Source: Ardenticatenaceae bacterium
GTDB taxonomy: Bacteria > Chloroflexota > Anaerolineae > Promineifilales > Promineifilaceae
DNA: 64,000 nucleotides
Assembly: GCA_020634435.1 (NCBI GenBank)
Contig: JACKBS010000017.1
Coordinates: 98,680 to 162,679 of the forward strand
Direction: 5' to 3'
This document shows, in pieces, positions 34,911 to 44,059 of this stretch. The stretch's first letter is position 1, and the number at the start of each line of letters is the position of its first letter. The notes under the pieces are model-generated. The model was not told the DNA's origin. It searched no databases and was given only the letters and a program-made list of their open reading frames with translations. Made by a program: the position numbers and the translations under genes.

Positions 34911-36859
34911 ACTTCTTCTTCCGCACCAAGCGGCGCTTCCCCATCTTGGCTAGCCAATTCCATTGTGCCGATGGCGCGGGCCACATTTTCGATAGCTACG
35001 CGCTGCTTGCGGTACAGGTCAGATTCGCTCATGGCCAGCCGCCGGGCCACATCACGGACGCGCTGTCCCTGCACAAACTTCAGCTCCAAAATGTTGTAGA
35101 GAATCCATTCGGCCGTCGTCATGTTGCGCTCGCCTTCCGGCTTTTGCAGCTCGATAGCATTGTTCAGAATGGCTCGCAGGGCTTTGGTGGGATTGTTTTC
35201 ATGCTCGGCCATGGCGTCCTGCACAATTTGCAGCCGCATGAGCGGGCTGCTGGTGAGTTTAGGCCCGCCCCAATAATGGGTCAGGGCATCGCGCACCATC
35301 GAGTTAAACTCGGGGTCGTTGACCACCGCGCTGTTGGGTGGCGAATCTTGCGCCAGTGCTGGCAGCCCGCCAAAGGTAGCCTCGCTGCGCCGCTGCTGGA
35401 ATGCCGTTATTTGTGGCAGCAGCCCTTCGACCGTGGCAAACACCTCTTGCTGCAAAATCCGGTCTTCCAGCGCTTCGGCGGCTTGTTGCAGCAGGCGGCT
35501 AAAAATTTCCTCTTCGGCGTCAGTCAGGTCCGGCTCGTCACTGCGGGCGCGAATGCCCAAAATGCCTAACACGAGATCATGCTGGCGGCTGTGCAACGGC
35601 CGTATCCAATAATTGCGCCATACAAAAAATTCCCCGACTGGTTCTGGTGCTTCGCCACCATTGCTGGCCGCTAGCTGCCACCAATCCGCATCCTGCAAAA
35701 TTTCACCCGACTCAGCCAACTGACCAACCACCGCTTCCACTTGTGGTCCTGCCGGGGTAATCGCCGCTACAAACGAGGTCGGCGTGCGCAGCGCTTCACA
35801 AGTGGCAGCCAAAATACTTTCCAAAAACTGCTGTAGATCGCGCGTGGTCAGCAACCGCTCGCTCAGCCGTTGGATGGTGCGCACGTCGGGATCGTTGTTG
35901 AGTTGGAAGAGACGCTCCAGGGGCTTTTTATACGCATGAATCGCCCACTCTACCAGCATCACTGTAGCCACCAGCGAAAAGCCAAGCGCTGTCTCTGTTG
36001 GTAGGCCCAAAATGGGGCTACTGCGGCTGATTAGTACATACACCAGCAGCACAATGCTGCCCGCCAGCGGCACCCGCGCCATAAACTTGAACAGCCGCAC
36101 CCGCACCACACGGTCTGGTGAAGCACTGCCAAAATATGCCAGATGGGCCGTCAACACGCCAAACATCAACCCTACCACCAGGTTGCCTAAAATGATGATG
36201 GGCCACAGCCACAGCGGAATAATTTCCTGCCCCTCGCTGCCGGTGATGAGCAAATAGGGGAAAACGCCCAACGGCGCGGCCATGTAGGTCAGCAGGGTTG
36301 AGGTCATGCGCTGGCGCGTCGTGCGTGTGATGCAGCGCTGCCGCGCCCGCCACACGTTGTAAATGCTGGCTGCGGTGACCGCCCAAAAGTAGACGGCAAA
36401 AACGGGGAAAAACGGGCCAGAATCCAAATGCGGAATGCGAGAAAGTGGGTTGGCGATGGGGTTGGTCACCAGCAAATCGCTGAACAAGGCCATACTTAGG
36501 AAAGCCAGGCCAAGCAGGTAGCCCAGCGGCACCAGAAAACGCCGCCGATGTGGCAACATACCTGTTGTGGAAAGTAAGGCGCTGGACAAATGAAATTGGG
36601 CCGCAGGCACCATGGCTATGCCTAGCCATTGGAAGCGCAAAAATCGTTCAATGGAAGCAGGGACAATGGCGCGGCTCACCATCAGCTCGGCCAGGTAAGC
36701 CACAACGACAAAGATGATCAGCGCACAGAAGGCACGCATCACTGTATCGTTCAGGCTGCGGCCCAGGTTGTAGAGCACCACGGCCGAGCCAAAGATAACA
36801 ATGACCGCCTCTAAAATGTCGTTTAGCAGCGCTAAAAAATCAGGGAGCTGTTCTACCAT
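34877..36859 (-). CDS. Membrane protein with GAF-like domain and C-terminal HTH
   Basis: 660 aa. Residues 1-320 hold seven to eight membrane helices in the style of HisKA_7TM sensor inputs. Residues about 330-500 look like a GAF domain (FLESILAATCEALRTPTSFVAA; LVLGILGIRARS). No histidine-kinase core, GGDEF or other output follows. The C-terminal part (about 585-640) is helical with WILYNILELKF, RVRDVARRLAMSESDLYRK, which reads like a helix-turn-helix. This would be a one-component membrane-bound transcription regulator. The last residues are encoded by intergenic repeat sequence. No Shine-Dalgarno seen. Confidence 0.65.
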   Translation of the reverse strand: MVEQLPDFLALLNDILEAVIVIFGSAVVLYNLGRSLNDTVMRAFCALIIFVVVAYLAELMVSRAIVPASIERFLRFQWLGIAMVPAAQFHLSSALLSTTGMLPHRRRFLVPLGYLLGLAFLSMALFSDLLVTNPIANPLSRIPHLDSGPFFPVFAVYFWAVTAASIYNVWRARQRCITRTTRQRMTSTLLTYMAAPLGVFPYLLITGSEGQEIIPLWLWPIIILGNLVVGLMFGVLTAHLAYFGSASPDRVVRVRLFKFMARVPLAGSIVLLVYVLISRSSPILGLPTETALGFSLVATVMLVEWAIHAYKKPLERLFQLNNDPDVRTIQRLSERLLTTRDLQQFLESILAATCEALRTPTSFVAAITPAGPQVEAVVGQLAESGEILQDADWWQLAASNGGEAPEPVGEFFVWRNYWIRPLHSRQHDLVLGILGIRARSDEPDLTDAEEEIFSRLLQQAAEALEDRILQQEVFATVEGLLPQITAFQQRRSEATFGGLPALAQDSPPNSAVVNDPEFNSMVRDALTHYWGGPKLTSSPLMRLQIVQDAMAEHENNPTKALRAILNNAIELQKPEGERNMTTAEWILYNILELKFVQGQRVRDVARRLAMSESDLYRKQRVAIENVARAIGTMELASQDGEAPLGAEEEVGERESVIGER

Positions 36860-36915
36860 ACAAACAGACGCAAGTGATTAGAAAAAACGGCCGAAATCTA
36901 CCCGCCAGCTTACCC

Positions 36916-38877
36916 TTAAGCCGGGGTTGGCGAGGGAGGTAAGTCCAAACTCGGTGGCTTCTTCCAATCAGACTCCGATTTATTTTTACTTCTTACTGAC
37001 GACTCCGGGGCTGGTGGTGGTGTGTTGCTTGAAGAGGAGGGCGGCAGCCCTTTGCCTTCAAGCAGCGCCAAAAACTCTTCTGCATCCAGTGTTTCCCGTT
37101 CTAGCAGCTCGTGGGCAATCAAATCCAGCTCTTGCCGATGATTGGTCAGGATGTCGGTGGCACGGCCGTATTGATCATCAATAATTTGCCGCACTTCGGC
37201 ATCAATTTTTTCGGCAATGGCGTCTGAATAATCCCGCTGCTCAGAAATTTCCCGCCCCAAAAAGACCATCTCTTGCTTTTGGCCATATACCCGTGGCCCC
37301 AAATCCTCACTCATGCCCAACTGGGTTACCATGGTGCGTGCCATTTGGGTCACCCGCTGCAAATCATTGCTTGCGCCTGAGGTGATTTCACCAAACACAA
37401 TCTCCTCGGCGACGCGCCCACCGAGTAGGCTGGCGATTTGCGCTTGCAGCTGCGTTTTGTTGGGCAGCGAGGTGTCGTCTTCCAAGTACCAGGTCAGCCC
37501 CAGCCCCATGCCGCGCGGTACAATGGTGACCTTGCGCAGCGGCATGGCTGACGGTTGGTAATGGCTCACTAGGGCATGGCCCGCTTCATGGTAGGCAATG
37601 ATTTCTTTTTCTTCGGGGGTGATGACCCGACTTTTGCGCTCTGGCCCCAGCTGAACCCGTTCCACAGCTTCATGGAACTCATCCATGCTGATGCTCTTGC
37701 GGCTGCGCCGGGCGGCCAGCAAAGCGGCTTCATTAACCGTGTTTTCGATGTCTGCCCCCACAAAACCAGGAGTTGCACGAGCAAGAATGGCAATGTTCAC
37801 ATCGGAGGCAATCGGTTTGCCGCGCAGATGCACTTTGAAGATGGCTTCGCGCCCTTTGTAATCGGGCCGGTCGATAACCACGCGGCGGTCAAAACGGCCG
37901 GGCCGCATGAGGGCCGGATCGAGAATATCGGGCCGATTGGTGGCCGCCAGGATGATGACATGGGTGTCGGTGCCAAAGCCATCCATCTCGACCAAAATCT
38001 GGTTGAGGGTCTGCTCCCGCTCATCATGCGAGCCACCCAGCCCAGCGCCGCGCTGGCGACCGACGGCGTCAATTTCGTCGATGAAGATGATGCAGGGGCT
38101 GTGCCGCTTGGCCTGCTCGAACAGGTCGCGTACGCGGCTGGCACCCACACCCACAAACATTTCTACAAATTCAGAACCGGCAATTGAGAAGAACGGCACG
38201 CCCGCCTCGCCAGAGACGGCTTTAGCCAGCAAGGTTTTACCAGTGCCAGGACTGCCTACCAGCAGCACACCCTTGGGAATGCGGGCGCCAAAGCTGACAA
38301 ATTTTTCTGGTTCTTTGAGGAAATCAACAACTTCTTCCAGCTCTTCCTTGGCTTCTTCGGCTCCAGCGACGTCGCCAAAGGTGACGGTGGGATGGTCGCC
38401 GGTGAACATGCGGGCGCGGCTTTTGCCGAAGGAGAGGGCCTGATTGTTGCTGCCCTGAGCCTGGCGGAAAACCAAAAAGATGAAGGCGATAATGAGCACG
38501 GCGGGCAGGAAAATGCCGATGACGTTAAGCCAACTGCCCCAACTGCTGGGCGTTTCGTAGCTAATGTTGGGACGGCCGTCTTGATAATCTTCTTCGTTGA
38601 TGCCGTAAGAGGCTAATACTTCTTCCAGGGAGCTAACGCCGCTGATTTGGGAGGTGGCGGGTTGAGATTCGCTGTCGGAGTAGGTGATGTGCACGGTACG
38701 GCCGTCGCCATCCACCATAATTTCATCAACCCGGTTATCCTGAATTTGCCGGGCTAGTTCGCTGATGGAAATTTGGCTGCTGGGAACGGCGCTGACGCTG
38801 TAGCTCCACACAATGGCCAGAATGGCAACGCCAATGAGAAAAGAGACAAACCATCGGGTCATTTTGGTTGAATTCAT
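36916..38877 (-). CDS. ftsH: ATP-dependent zinc metalloprotease FtsH
   Basis: 653 aa. Two membrane helices (about 9-28 and 117-139) flank the periplasmic domain. The AAA+ domain has Walker A GSPGTGKT, Walker B IIFIDEIDAVG and the second region of homology ATNRPDILDPALMRPGRFD. The zinc site is HEAGH. FtsH is the membrane-anchored hexameric protease that degrades misfolded membrane proteins and regulators. The C-terminal tail is Pro/Ser-rich. GGAGGATC precedes the ATG. Confidence 0.97.
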   Translation of the reverse strand: MNSTKMTRWFVSFLIGVAILAIVWSYSVSAVPSSQISISELARQIQDNRVDEIMVDGDGRTVHITYSDSESQPATSQISGVSSLEEVLASYGINEEDYQDGRPNISYETPSSWGSWLNVIGIFLPAVLIIAFIFLVFRQAQGSNNQALSFGKSRARMFTGDHPTVTFGDVAGAEEAKEELEEVVDFLKEPEKFVSFGARIPKGVLLVGSPGTGKTLLAKAVSGEAGVPFFSIAGSEFVEMFVGVGASRVRDLFEQAKRHSPCIIFIDEIDAVGRQRGAGLGGSHDEREQTLNQILVEMDGFGTDTHVIILAATNRPDILDPALMRPGRFDRRVVIDRPDYKGREAIFKVHLRGKPIASDVNIAILARATPGFVGADIENTVNEAALLAARRSRKSISMDEFHEAVERVQLGPERKSRVITPEEKEIIAYHEAGHALVSHYQPSAMPLRKVTIVPRGMGLGLTWYLEDDTSLPNKTQLQAQIASLLGGRVAEEIVFGEITSGASNDLQRVTQMARTMVTQLGMSEDLGPRVYGQKQEMVFLGREISEQRDYSDAIAEKIDAEVRQIIDDQYGRATDILTNHRQELDLIAHELLERETLDAEEFLALLEGKGLPPSSSSNTPPPAPESSVRSKNKSESDWKKPPSLDLPPSPTPA

Positions 38878-39029
38878 TCAAGATCCTCCAACGGGAGCAA
38901 GCTGCTTTGGCCAGGAATGATCCACCTTCCACAAGCCAAAATTGGCTTAATTGGATCACGTCGCTTCAAAATAGCAGTATAACAGAAAGAAAAAGGCATG
39001 GCGAGAGGGCAGGCAGGGTGCGCTGCGGG

Positions 39030-40190
39030 TTAACCGACCCAGGCACGAAAGACAAGATACCACAGGGGAATTAATCCCAGCAGGGCAACCAACGCAAACA
39101 TTCCCAGAGAAACGGCCGTCCAGTCCATTTCGGCCGTTGGGTTTGGTTGGGGCTTCACCGAAACCGTAATGGGCTCGGCGGGCTTGGGCATGGGGCGCAT
39201 CGGCGGGCGTGTGATTGCCTCGTTGTCGTCTGTTTGTGACGGGCGCTGGAAGATTTCGGTCTTTTGCTCAGCGACGGGCACGGCCGGCGCTTGCGGCCGG
39301 GTCAGCGGCTGTTGGGTGGCCGACATAGGCGGATAAATTGGCCCGGTTTCTTCCTGGCTGCGCTGCCGGTAGGTGCTGAGAATGCGCCCCAATTGCCCGG
39401 CGGTGCGATACCGTCCAGCGGGTTCCTTGGATAGCAACTTGTTGACGATTTGGGCCAGTTGGGTAGGAATGGCCGGATTGAGCTCATTGACGAGCGGTGG
39501 CGGCGTATGCAGATGCTTCAGGGCCATCGCAGTGTGTGATTCAGCGGCAAAAGGCAACTGCCCGGTGAGCATTTCAAACAGGATGACGCCGATGGAGTAG
39601 ACATCGGAGGCGGGCGTGGGCGTATCACCTGCGGCTTGCTCTGGCGAGAAATATTGTGGTGTGCCCCACACCTGGCTGACTGGCTGCACCTGGGTAGCGG
39701 TGCTGATGGCCCGCGCAATGCCAAAATCAGCCACTTTTACCTGGTCATCCACTGTAACGATGATATTTTGTGGTTTGACGTCGCAGTGAACCAGGTTGGC
39801 ACGATGGGCATAGCCAATCCCGTTGCACACCTGAATAATCAGGTCCAGCGCCCGGCCAATGGGCATCGGTTCGCCTTTGTAGCTGCGAATAATCTCTTTG
39901 AGCGTTTTTCCTTCCACGAACTCCATGACGATGAAATGTTTGTATTCGTCCTGGCCAATGTCGTGGACGGTGACGATGTTGGGGTGGGCTAGATTGGCGG
40001 CGGCGTGGGCTTCTTGCTGGAAGCGCTTGAGGAAGCCACTGTCGCTGGTGAAGCTTTCGTGCATCATCTTTACAGCCACAATGCGGCCCAGGGCGCGATC
40101 TTGCGCTTTATAAACCACTGACATTCCGCCACTACCGATGCGCTCCAGAAGTTCGTAACGGCCGTTTAACACCATCTTTTGTTCGCTCAT
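39030..40190 (-). CDS. Membrane Ser/Thr protein kinase (PknB-like) with HCD motif
   Basis: About 386 aa from the ATG at 40190; the frame is open to an ATG at 40226. The kinase domain covers about 10-270: glycine loop IGSGGMSVVY, VAVKMMH, the catalytic loop VHCDVKPQN, VADFGIARA and YFSPEQAAG. The usual HRD is HCD here, so it is a non-RD kinase. A Pro/Gln-rich juxtamembrane linker and one membrane helix (LGMFALVALLGLIPLWYLVF) end the protein with almost no extracellular part, unlike the other kinase at 51334. Substrates unknown. A palindrome TTGCCAATTGTTGGCAA lies over the start region. Confidence 0.88.
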   Translation of the reverse strand: MSEQKMVLNGRYELLERIGSGGMSVVYKAQDRALGRIVAVKMMHESFTSDSGFLKRFQQEAHAAANLAHPNIVTVHDIGQDEYKHFIVMEFVEGKTLKEIIRSYKGEPMPIGRALDLIIQVCNGIGYAHRANLVHCDVKPQNIIVTVDDQVKVADFGIARAISTATQVQPVSQVWGTPQYFSPEQAAGDTPTPASDVYSIGVILFEMLTGQLPFAAESHTAMALKHLHTPPPLVNELNPAIPTQLAQIVNKLLSKEPAGRYRTAGQLGRILSTYRQRSQEETGPIYPPMSATQQPLTRPQAPAVPVAEQKTEIFQRPSQTDDNEAITRPPMRPMPKPAEPITVSVKPQPNPTAEMDWTAVSLGMFALVALLGLIPLWYLVFRAWVG

Positions 40191-40273
40191 GGCCTGCATT
40201 GTAAAGTTGTTGCCAATTGTTGGCAACAGTTGTCACATTGGGGCAGTTATGATAGCATTTGCACCGCTTCTAT

Positions 40274-40350
40274 GGCGGGTGTAGCGTAGTGGTTAACGCG
40301 TCTGGTTGTGGCCCAGAAGACCGTGGGTTCGAATCCCACCACTCGCCCCA
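40274..40350 (+). tRNA. tRNA-His (anticodon GTG)
   Basis: The cloverleaf is complete: G-1 (40274) and the acceptor GCGGGTG pair with CACTCGC and C73; the anticodon loop TTGTGGC gives GTG at 40318-40320; the T-arm contains GGGTTCGAATCCC; CCA is encoded. The extra 5' G is the identity element of tRNA-His. Confidence 0.97.
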
Positions 40351-40353
40351 ATA

Positions 40354-40421
40354 GTAAGTAAAAAGTAAGGAGTGATAAGTGAAAAGTTAAAGCGCTTTTC
40401 ACTTATCACTTTTTACTTATA
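40354..40421. repeat. Heptad-type inverted repeat between two tRNA genes
   Basis: The left arm is AGTAAAAAGTAAGGAGTGAT and onward, the right CGCTTTTCACTTATCACTTT and onward, complementary around TTAAAG. Same family as 33898-33980. It occupies the whole gap between tRNA-His and tRNA-Arg. Confidence 0.78.
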
Positions 40422-40435
40422 AAAGCTTTTTACCT

Positions 40436-40511
40436 GCGCCCGTAGCTCAATGGATAGAGCACTTGGCTTCGAACCAAGGGGTTGGGAGTTCGAATCTCTC
40501 CGGGCGTACCA
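40436..40511 (+). tRNA. tRNA-Arg (anticodon TCG)
   Basis: Acceptor GCGCCCG pairs with CGGGCGT (one G-U). The D-arm is AGCTCAATGGATAGAGC, the anticodon stem CTTGG/CCAAG with loop CTTCGAA giving TCG, and the T-arm GAGTTCGAATCTC. CCA is encoded. It reads CGA arginine codons. Confidence 0.97.
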
Positions 40512-40609
40512 TTTTGGACTGTTCGGCATTTATTGTTGGCTAAGCCTTCAGCCCCCTTTGACCTCATTCTGGACCATGTTCCCCAAAGATTGGAGGTAGA
40601 TCAAACGCT

Positions 40610-41887
40610 ATGTCTCAATCATCCCCATCACCCGCGCAAAAAAATAAGGAGCCAGGTCGCTGGCACACGGTGCGCGACCTGCCGCGCAATATCTGGGTGC
40701 TCACCTTAGCCTCCTTCTTTACCGATGTCTCCTCAGACATGCTGATGCACCTGCTGCCCTTTTTTCTGGCCAATGTGTTAGGGATTCGCACCGTCACCAT
40801 TGGTTTGATTGAAGGGTTGGCGGAAACCACATCCAGCCTGGTCAAACTTGCGTCTGGCCGATGGTCGGATCGGCTGGGCCGATACAAAGGGCTGACAGTG
40901 GCCGGGTATGCGTTGTCCACTGTGGCCAAGCCCTTTTTTGCTTTGGCTGGAAGCTGGCCCACGGTTCTTACGGTACGTTTTGTGGAACGCATCGGCAAAG
41001 GGGTGCGCACTGCACCGCGGGATGTGCTGATTGCTGGCAGCATCGACGACCGCCAGCGTGGTCTGGCGTTTGGCCTGCACCGGGCTGGCGACACGGCGGG
41101 GGCGGCGATTGGTTTGCTCATCGCGCTGCTGGTCATCTGGCGAATGCAGGGTAACCAACTTGATCTAGCTCAGGGGACTTTTCAGACTATTGTGTGGTTG
41201 AGTATTTTGCCAGCGGTAACGGCCGTATTCCTCCTTGCCTTTGGGGTGCATGAAAAGAAACGCGCTGCTTCGGTCGCGGCAAGCCCAACTCCCTCTTTGC
41301 CGCTGCCCCATCTGTTCAAACGGTACCTCATTGTGCTTACCATCTTTACCTTGGGCAATTCTTCAGATGCCTTCCTCATGCTGCGGGCACAGACAACCGG
41401 CCTGACCGTGGTCCAGGTCATGGGGCTGCTGGTGCTGTTTAACCTGGTGTACGCCTTGTTGTCCGGTCCGGCCGGATCGCTCTCAGATAGAGTTGGGCGG
41501 CAGCGGCTGCTGCTGGTTGGCTGGGTGCTGTATGCGCTGATCTACGTTGGCTTTGCCTTGATCAATGCTCCGTGGCAGATGGCGCTCTTGTTTATGGGCT
41601 ACGGCATTTATTACGGCCTGACACAGGGTGTGGCCAAAGCGTTTGTGGCCGATCTGGTGCAGAAGGAGCAGCGGGGCACGGCATATGGTTGGTTTAATGC
41701 CGTTGTGGGGCTGGCGGTTTTGCCCGCCAGTTTGCTGGCCGGGGCGTTGTGGCAGGGCATCGGCAGCTGGTCCGGGTTCGGGGTGCAGATGCCATTTTTT
41801 GCAGGTGCTGCCCTCTCTCTTTTGGCTTCTGTCTTGTTCTTTGTCTGGTTTCCGCCCAACAAGCGGCAGATGTCACCCTCCCCTTAA
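40610..41887 (+). CDS. MFS transporter
   Basis: 425 aa with twelve predicted helices. The first helix segment FFTDVSSDMLMHLLPFFLANVLG, the loop GRWSDRLGRYKG (MFS motif A) and RFVERIGKGVRTAPRDVLIAGS are characteristic of a widespread exporter subfamily. A cytoplasmic loop near residue 215-235 splits the halves. Substrate (drug, metal or metabolite) is not evident. GGAGGT lies upstream. Its end overlaps the convergent sensor kinase by 4 bp. Confidence 0.9.
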   Translation: MSQSSPSPAQKNKEPGRWHTVRDLPRNIWVLTLASFFTDVSSDMLMHLLPFFLANVLGIRTVTIGLIEGLAETTSSLVKLASGRWSDRLGRYKGLTVAGYALSTVAKPFFALAGSWPTVLTVRFVERIGKGVRTAPRDVLIAGSIDDRQRGLAFGLHRAGDTAGAAIGLLIALLVIWRMQGNQLDLAQGTFQTIVWLSILPAVTAVFLLAFGVHEKKRAASVAASPTPSLPLPHLFKRYLIVLTIFTLGNSSDAFLMLRAQTTGLTVVQVMGLLVLFNLVYALLSGPAGSLSDRVGRQRLLLVGWVLYALIYVGFALINAPWQMALLFMGYGIYYGLTQGVAKAFVADLVQKEQRGTAYGWFNAVVGLAVLPASLLAGALWQGIGSWSGFGVQMPFFAGAALSLLASVLFFVWFPPNKRQMSPSP

Positions 41888-43275
41888 ACTGACTTAGGCT
41901 TGTTTTCGTCTACAGGCAGGGAAACAGTAAATACTGTGCCTTCATCCAGATGGCTGTGCACGGTGATGTCACCGCCATGTGCCTGGATAAACGCCTGGGC
42001 AATGGCCAGCCCCAGACCAAAGCCACCCGTTTCCCGTGCGCGGGCGTCATCCACCCGATAGAAACGTTCGAAGAGATGGGGTAAATGTTCTGGGGCAATG
42101 CCTGCGCCTGTATCGGTTACCGAGACAGAAAGGGTTTGCCAACTGCGAACGGCCGTTACCGTAACCTGCCCGCCAGGGGGTGTGTATTTCAAACCATTTT
42201 CAATCAAATTGGTAAACACCTGCCGCAGTCGGTCGCCATCACCAGCAAGCTGAAAATCGACCTGCGGCGGAATATCTAGACGCAGCGTGATTCGGCTGGC
42301 TGCCGCTTTGGCTTGTGACTGATCCACAAGGTCTCGCAGCAGCTCATCCAGAGCGACTGGCGCCAGCGTGCCCAGGCCGCGCTGCTCTACCCGCGCCAGG
42401 GTGAGCATTTGCTCGATCAGGGTGGTCATGCGATCGACATCGCCTTCCATGTCGGCCATCATGGCTAGCAGGGCGGCCGCTTCGCGCGGGCGGGAGCGGG
42501 CCAGGCTGAGCTGCGTTTTCAGCATGCCCAGCGGCGTGCGCAGTTCATGCGACACGTCGGAGGTGAGCTGCCGCTCGCGCTGGAAGGCGCGTTCCAGTCG
42601 GGCCAGCATCTCGTTGAAGGTGTGGGCCAACTCGCCAATTTCATCAGGCGGCAGGTCTAAATCCAGTCGTTGGCTGAGATCGGCGGCGCTGATTTGCCTG
42701 GCCGTCTGGGTGATGGTGGCGACTGGCTGCAAGGCGCGTCCGGCTAAAAAGAGACCGCCCACGGCTGATAATCCCAGCATCAGGGGAATGGCGATGGCAA
42801 AGCCTAGCAAAATCTGCCGCAGCAGCGCCTGGCTTTCACCCAGCGGCAGGGCCAGGACGATACTGCCCAGATTGCTGCTGCCCTCACTCAAGGGCACAAC
42901 GAGCAGGCGAATGGGTGTGCCGTCGGGCAGGGTGCTGTCTAGCGTTTGCTCGGTTGGGGGTAGGGTGTTGGGTAGCGGGTAGTCTGCGGCGCTGCCGATG
43001 GCCAGAGCAAGCTGATCATCAGGAGCCAGAATCCAGGCCAACAAACCACGGGCACGGAAATCGGCCGTTTCGGCGGCGGCGACTGCGTACTCGCCATTCC
43101 GCACATCCACCACGGCGTTTAGCTGAGCCGCGCCTAAGCGCAAGGTCTCATCAATTTGCTGGTTTTGGGCATTGCGCAGGATGAGGATGAAAACGGCCGC
43201 AAACGCTACCAGCAGCAGCGCTTCCAAGGCGACGGTCCATAAAACGAGTTGAGTGCGTAGATTTGTGCGTTTCAT
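41884..43275 (-). CDS. Sensor histidine kinase of an OmpR-type two-component system
   Basis: 463 aa from the ATG at 43275; the frame extends 14 codons upstream but that part is repeat sequence. TM1 (about 9-32), an extracellular sensor of about 120 residues and TM2 (about 155-180) are followed by HAMP (185-235), then the H-box DVSHELRTPL, N-box TNLIENGLKYTPPGG, and DTGAGIAPEHLPHLFERFYR and GGFGLGLAIA. It autophosphorylates on the H-box His and pairs with the response regulator 60 bp upstream. Position in the ABC/NEW3 locus suggests it senses a membrane or lipid signal. Confidence 0.92.
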   Translation of the reverse strand: MKRTNLRTQLVLWTVALEALLLVAFAAVFILILRNAQNQQIDETLRLGAAQLNAVVDVRNGEYAVAAAETADFRARGLLAWILAPDDQLALAIGSAADYPLPNTLPPTEQTLDSTLPDGTPIRLLVVPLSEGSSNLGSIVLALPLGESQALLRQILLGFAIAIPLMLGLSAVGGLFLAGRALQPVATITQTARQISAADLSQRLDLDLPPDEIGELAHTFNEMLARLERAFQRERQLTSDVSHELRTPLGMLKTQLSLARSRPREAAALLAMMADMEGDVDRMTTLIEQMLTLARVEQRGLGTLAPVALDELLRDLVDQSQAKAAASRITLRLDIPPQVDFQLAGDGDRLRQVFTNLIENGLKYTPPGGQVTVTAVRSWQTLSVSVTDTGAGIAPEHLPHLFERFYRVDDARARETGGFGLGLAIAQAFIQAHGGDITVHSHLDEGTVFTVSLPVDENKPKSV

Positions 43276-43280
43276 AACTT

Positions 43281-43349
43281 GGGGAGATTGGGGACTGGAG
43301 ATTAGAGATTGTGCCAATCTCCGGTCTCCAATCTCTTAATCTCCAATCC
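43281..43349. repeat. Heptad-type inverted repeat between response regulator and sensor kinase
   Basis: The left arm is GGGGACTGGAGATTAGAGAT-like, the right CCAATCTCCGGTCTCCAATC-like, complementary around TTGTG. Same family as 27425-27487. On the minus strand it supplies the response regulator's last codons (GGA GAT TAA). Confidence 0.75.
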
Positions 43350-44004
43350 GATAGCCCAACCCACGCACGGTATGGATTAACTTCGGCGCATGGTCGGCAT
43401 CAATCTTTTTGCGCAGGTTGGAGATGTAGACCTCGATGAGCTTGGAGCCGGATTCAAACTCCATGTTCCAGACGTGATCGATGATTTGTTCGCGGTTTAA
43501 TATCTGGTTGGGATGGCGCATCAGCGTTTCTAGCAGGGCGTATTCTTTGGCGGTTAGTTCGATGGTTTCGCCGCTGCGCTGGGCCAGCTTGGTGGCTGGG
43601 TCCAGGGTCAAATCAGCGACGGTGAGAACGGCCGTTTTCACGGGTGCGTCTCGTCGGGCCAAAGCGCGCATCCGGGCCGTCAGCTCTTCGATGGCAAATG
43701 GTTTCACCAGATAATCGTCGGCCCCGCTGTCCAGCCCTTTTACCTTGTCCGGCAGAGTGTCGCGGGCGGTGAGCATGAGAATGGGCATGGTGTGGCCTGC
43801 GGCACGCAGCTGGCGGCACACGTCCAGACCGCTCATGCCGGGCAGCATAATGTCTAGCAGCACCATGTCGTAAGTGGCGCTTTCGACCCAGAGCATGACG
43901 TCACGGCCGTTTCCCACCACATCCACCGCATACGCCTCCTCTTCCAGCCCTTGCTGGATGAGCGCGGCCATGCGAGGTTCATCTTCTACCACTAAAATGC
44001 GCAT
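43336..44004 (-). CDS. OmpR/PhoB-family response regulator
   Basis: 222 aa. The receiver domain (1-118) has the acidic pair EDE (8-10 region), phospho-acceptor Asp in VLLDIMLPG and the conserved Lys in LVKPF. The DNA-binding winged helix (about 125-222) has the usual ELTAKEYALLETLM, VWNMEFESGSKLIEVYISNLRKKI and HTVRGLGYRI. GGAGAT precedes the ATG. Its cognate kinase follows. Likely targets are the adjacent ABC locus and the divergent PepSY gene. The last two codons and stop come from repeat sequence. Confidence 0.95.
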   Translation of the reverse strand: MRILVVEDEPRMAALIQQGLEEEAYAVDVVGNGRDVMLWVESATYDMVLLDIMLPGMSGLDVCRQLRAAGHTMPILMLTARDTLPDKVKGLDSGADDYLVKPFAIEELTARMRALARRDAPVKTAVLTVADLTLDPATKLAQRSGETIELTAKEYALLETLMRHPNQILNREQIIDHVWNMEFESGSKLIEVYISNLRKKIDADHAPKLIHTVRGLGYRIGD

Positions 44005-44017
44005 AACATCTCCGGTA

Positions 44018-44050
44018 AGACCCGAAGGGTTTCAAAAACCCTTCGGGTCT
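44018..44050. repeat. 15-bp perfect hairpin AGACCCGAAGGGTTT
   Basis: Arms 44018-44032 and 44036-44050 pair perfectly around three bases. It sits between the lipoprotein stop and the response-regulator start. There is no T-tract on either strand, so termination is unlikely to be efficient. Confidence 0.75.
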
Positions 44051-44059
44051 GCACTGCTT

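Noticed and set aside
33898..40421. Heptad repeats as CRISPR arrays
   Set aside because: Units are about seven bases, with no spacers of constant length and no cas genes; arms are mutually complementary instead.
44018..44050. Perfect hairpin as a terminator inside the ABC/two-component locus
   Set aside because: No U-run on either strand; more likely a repetitive element or processing site.
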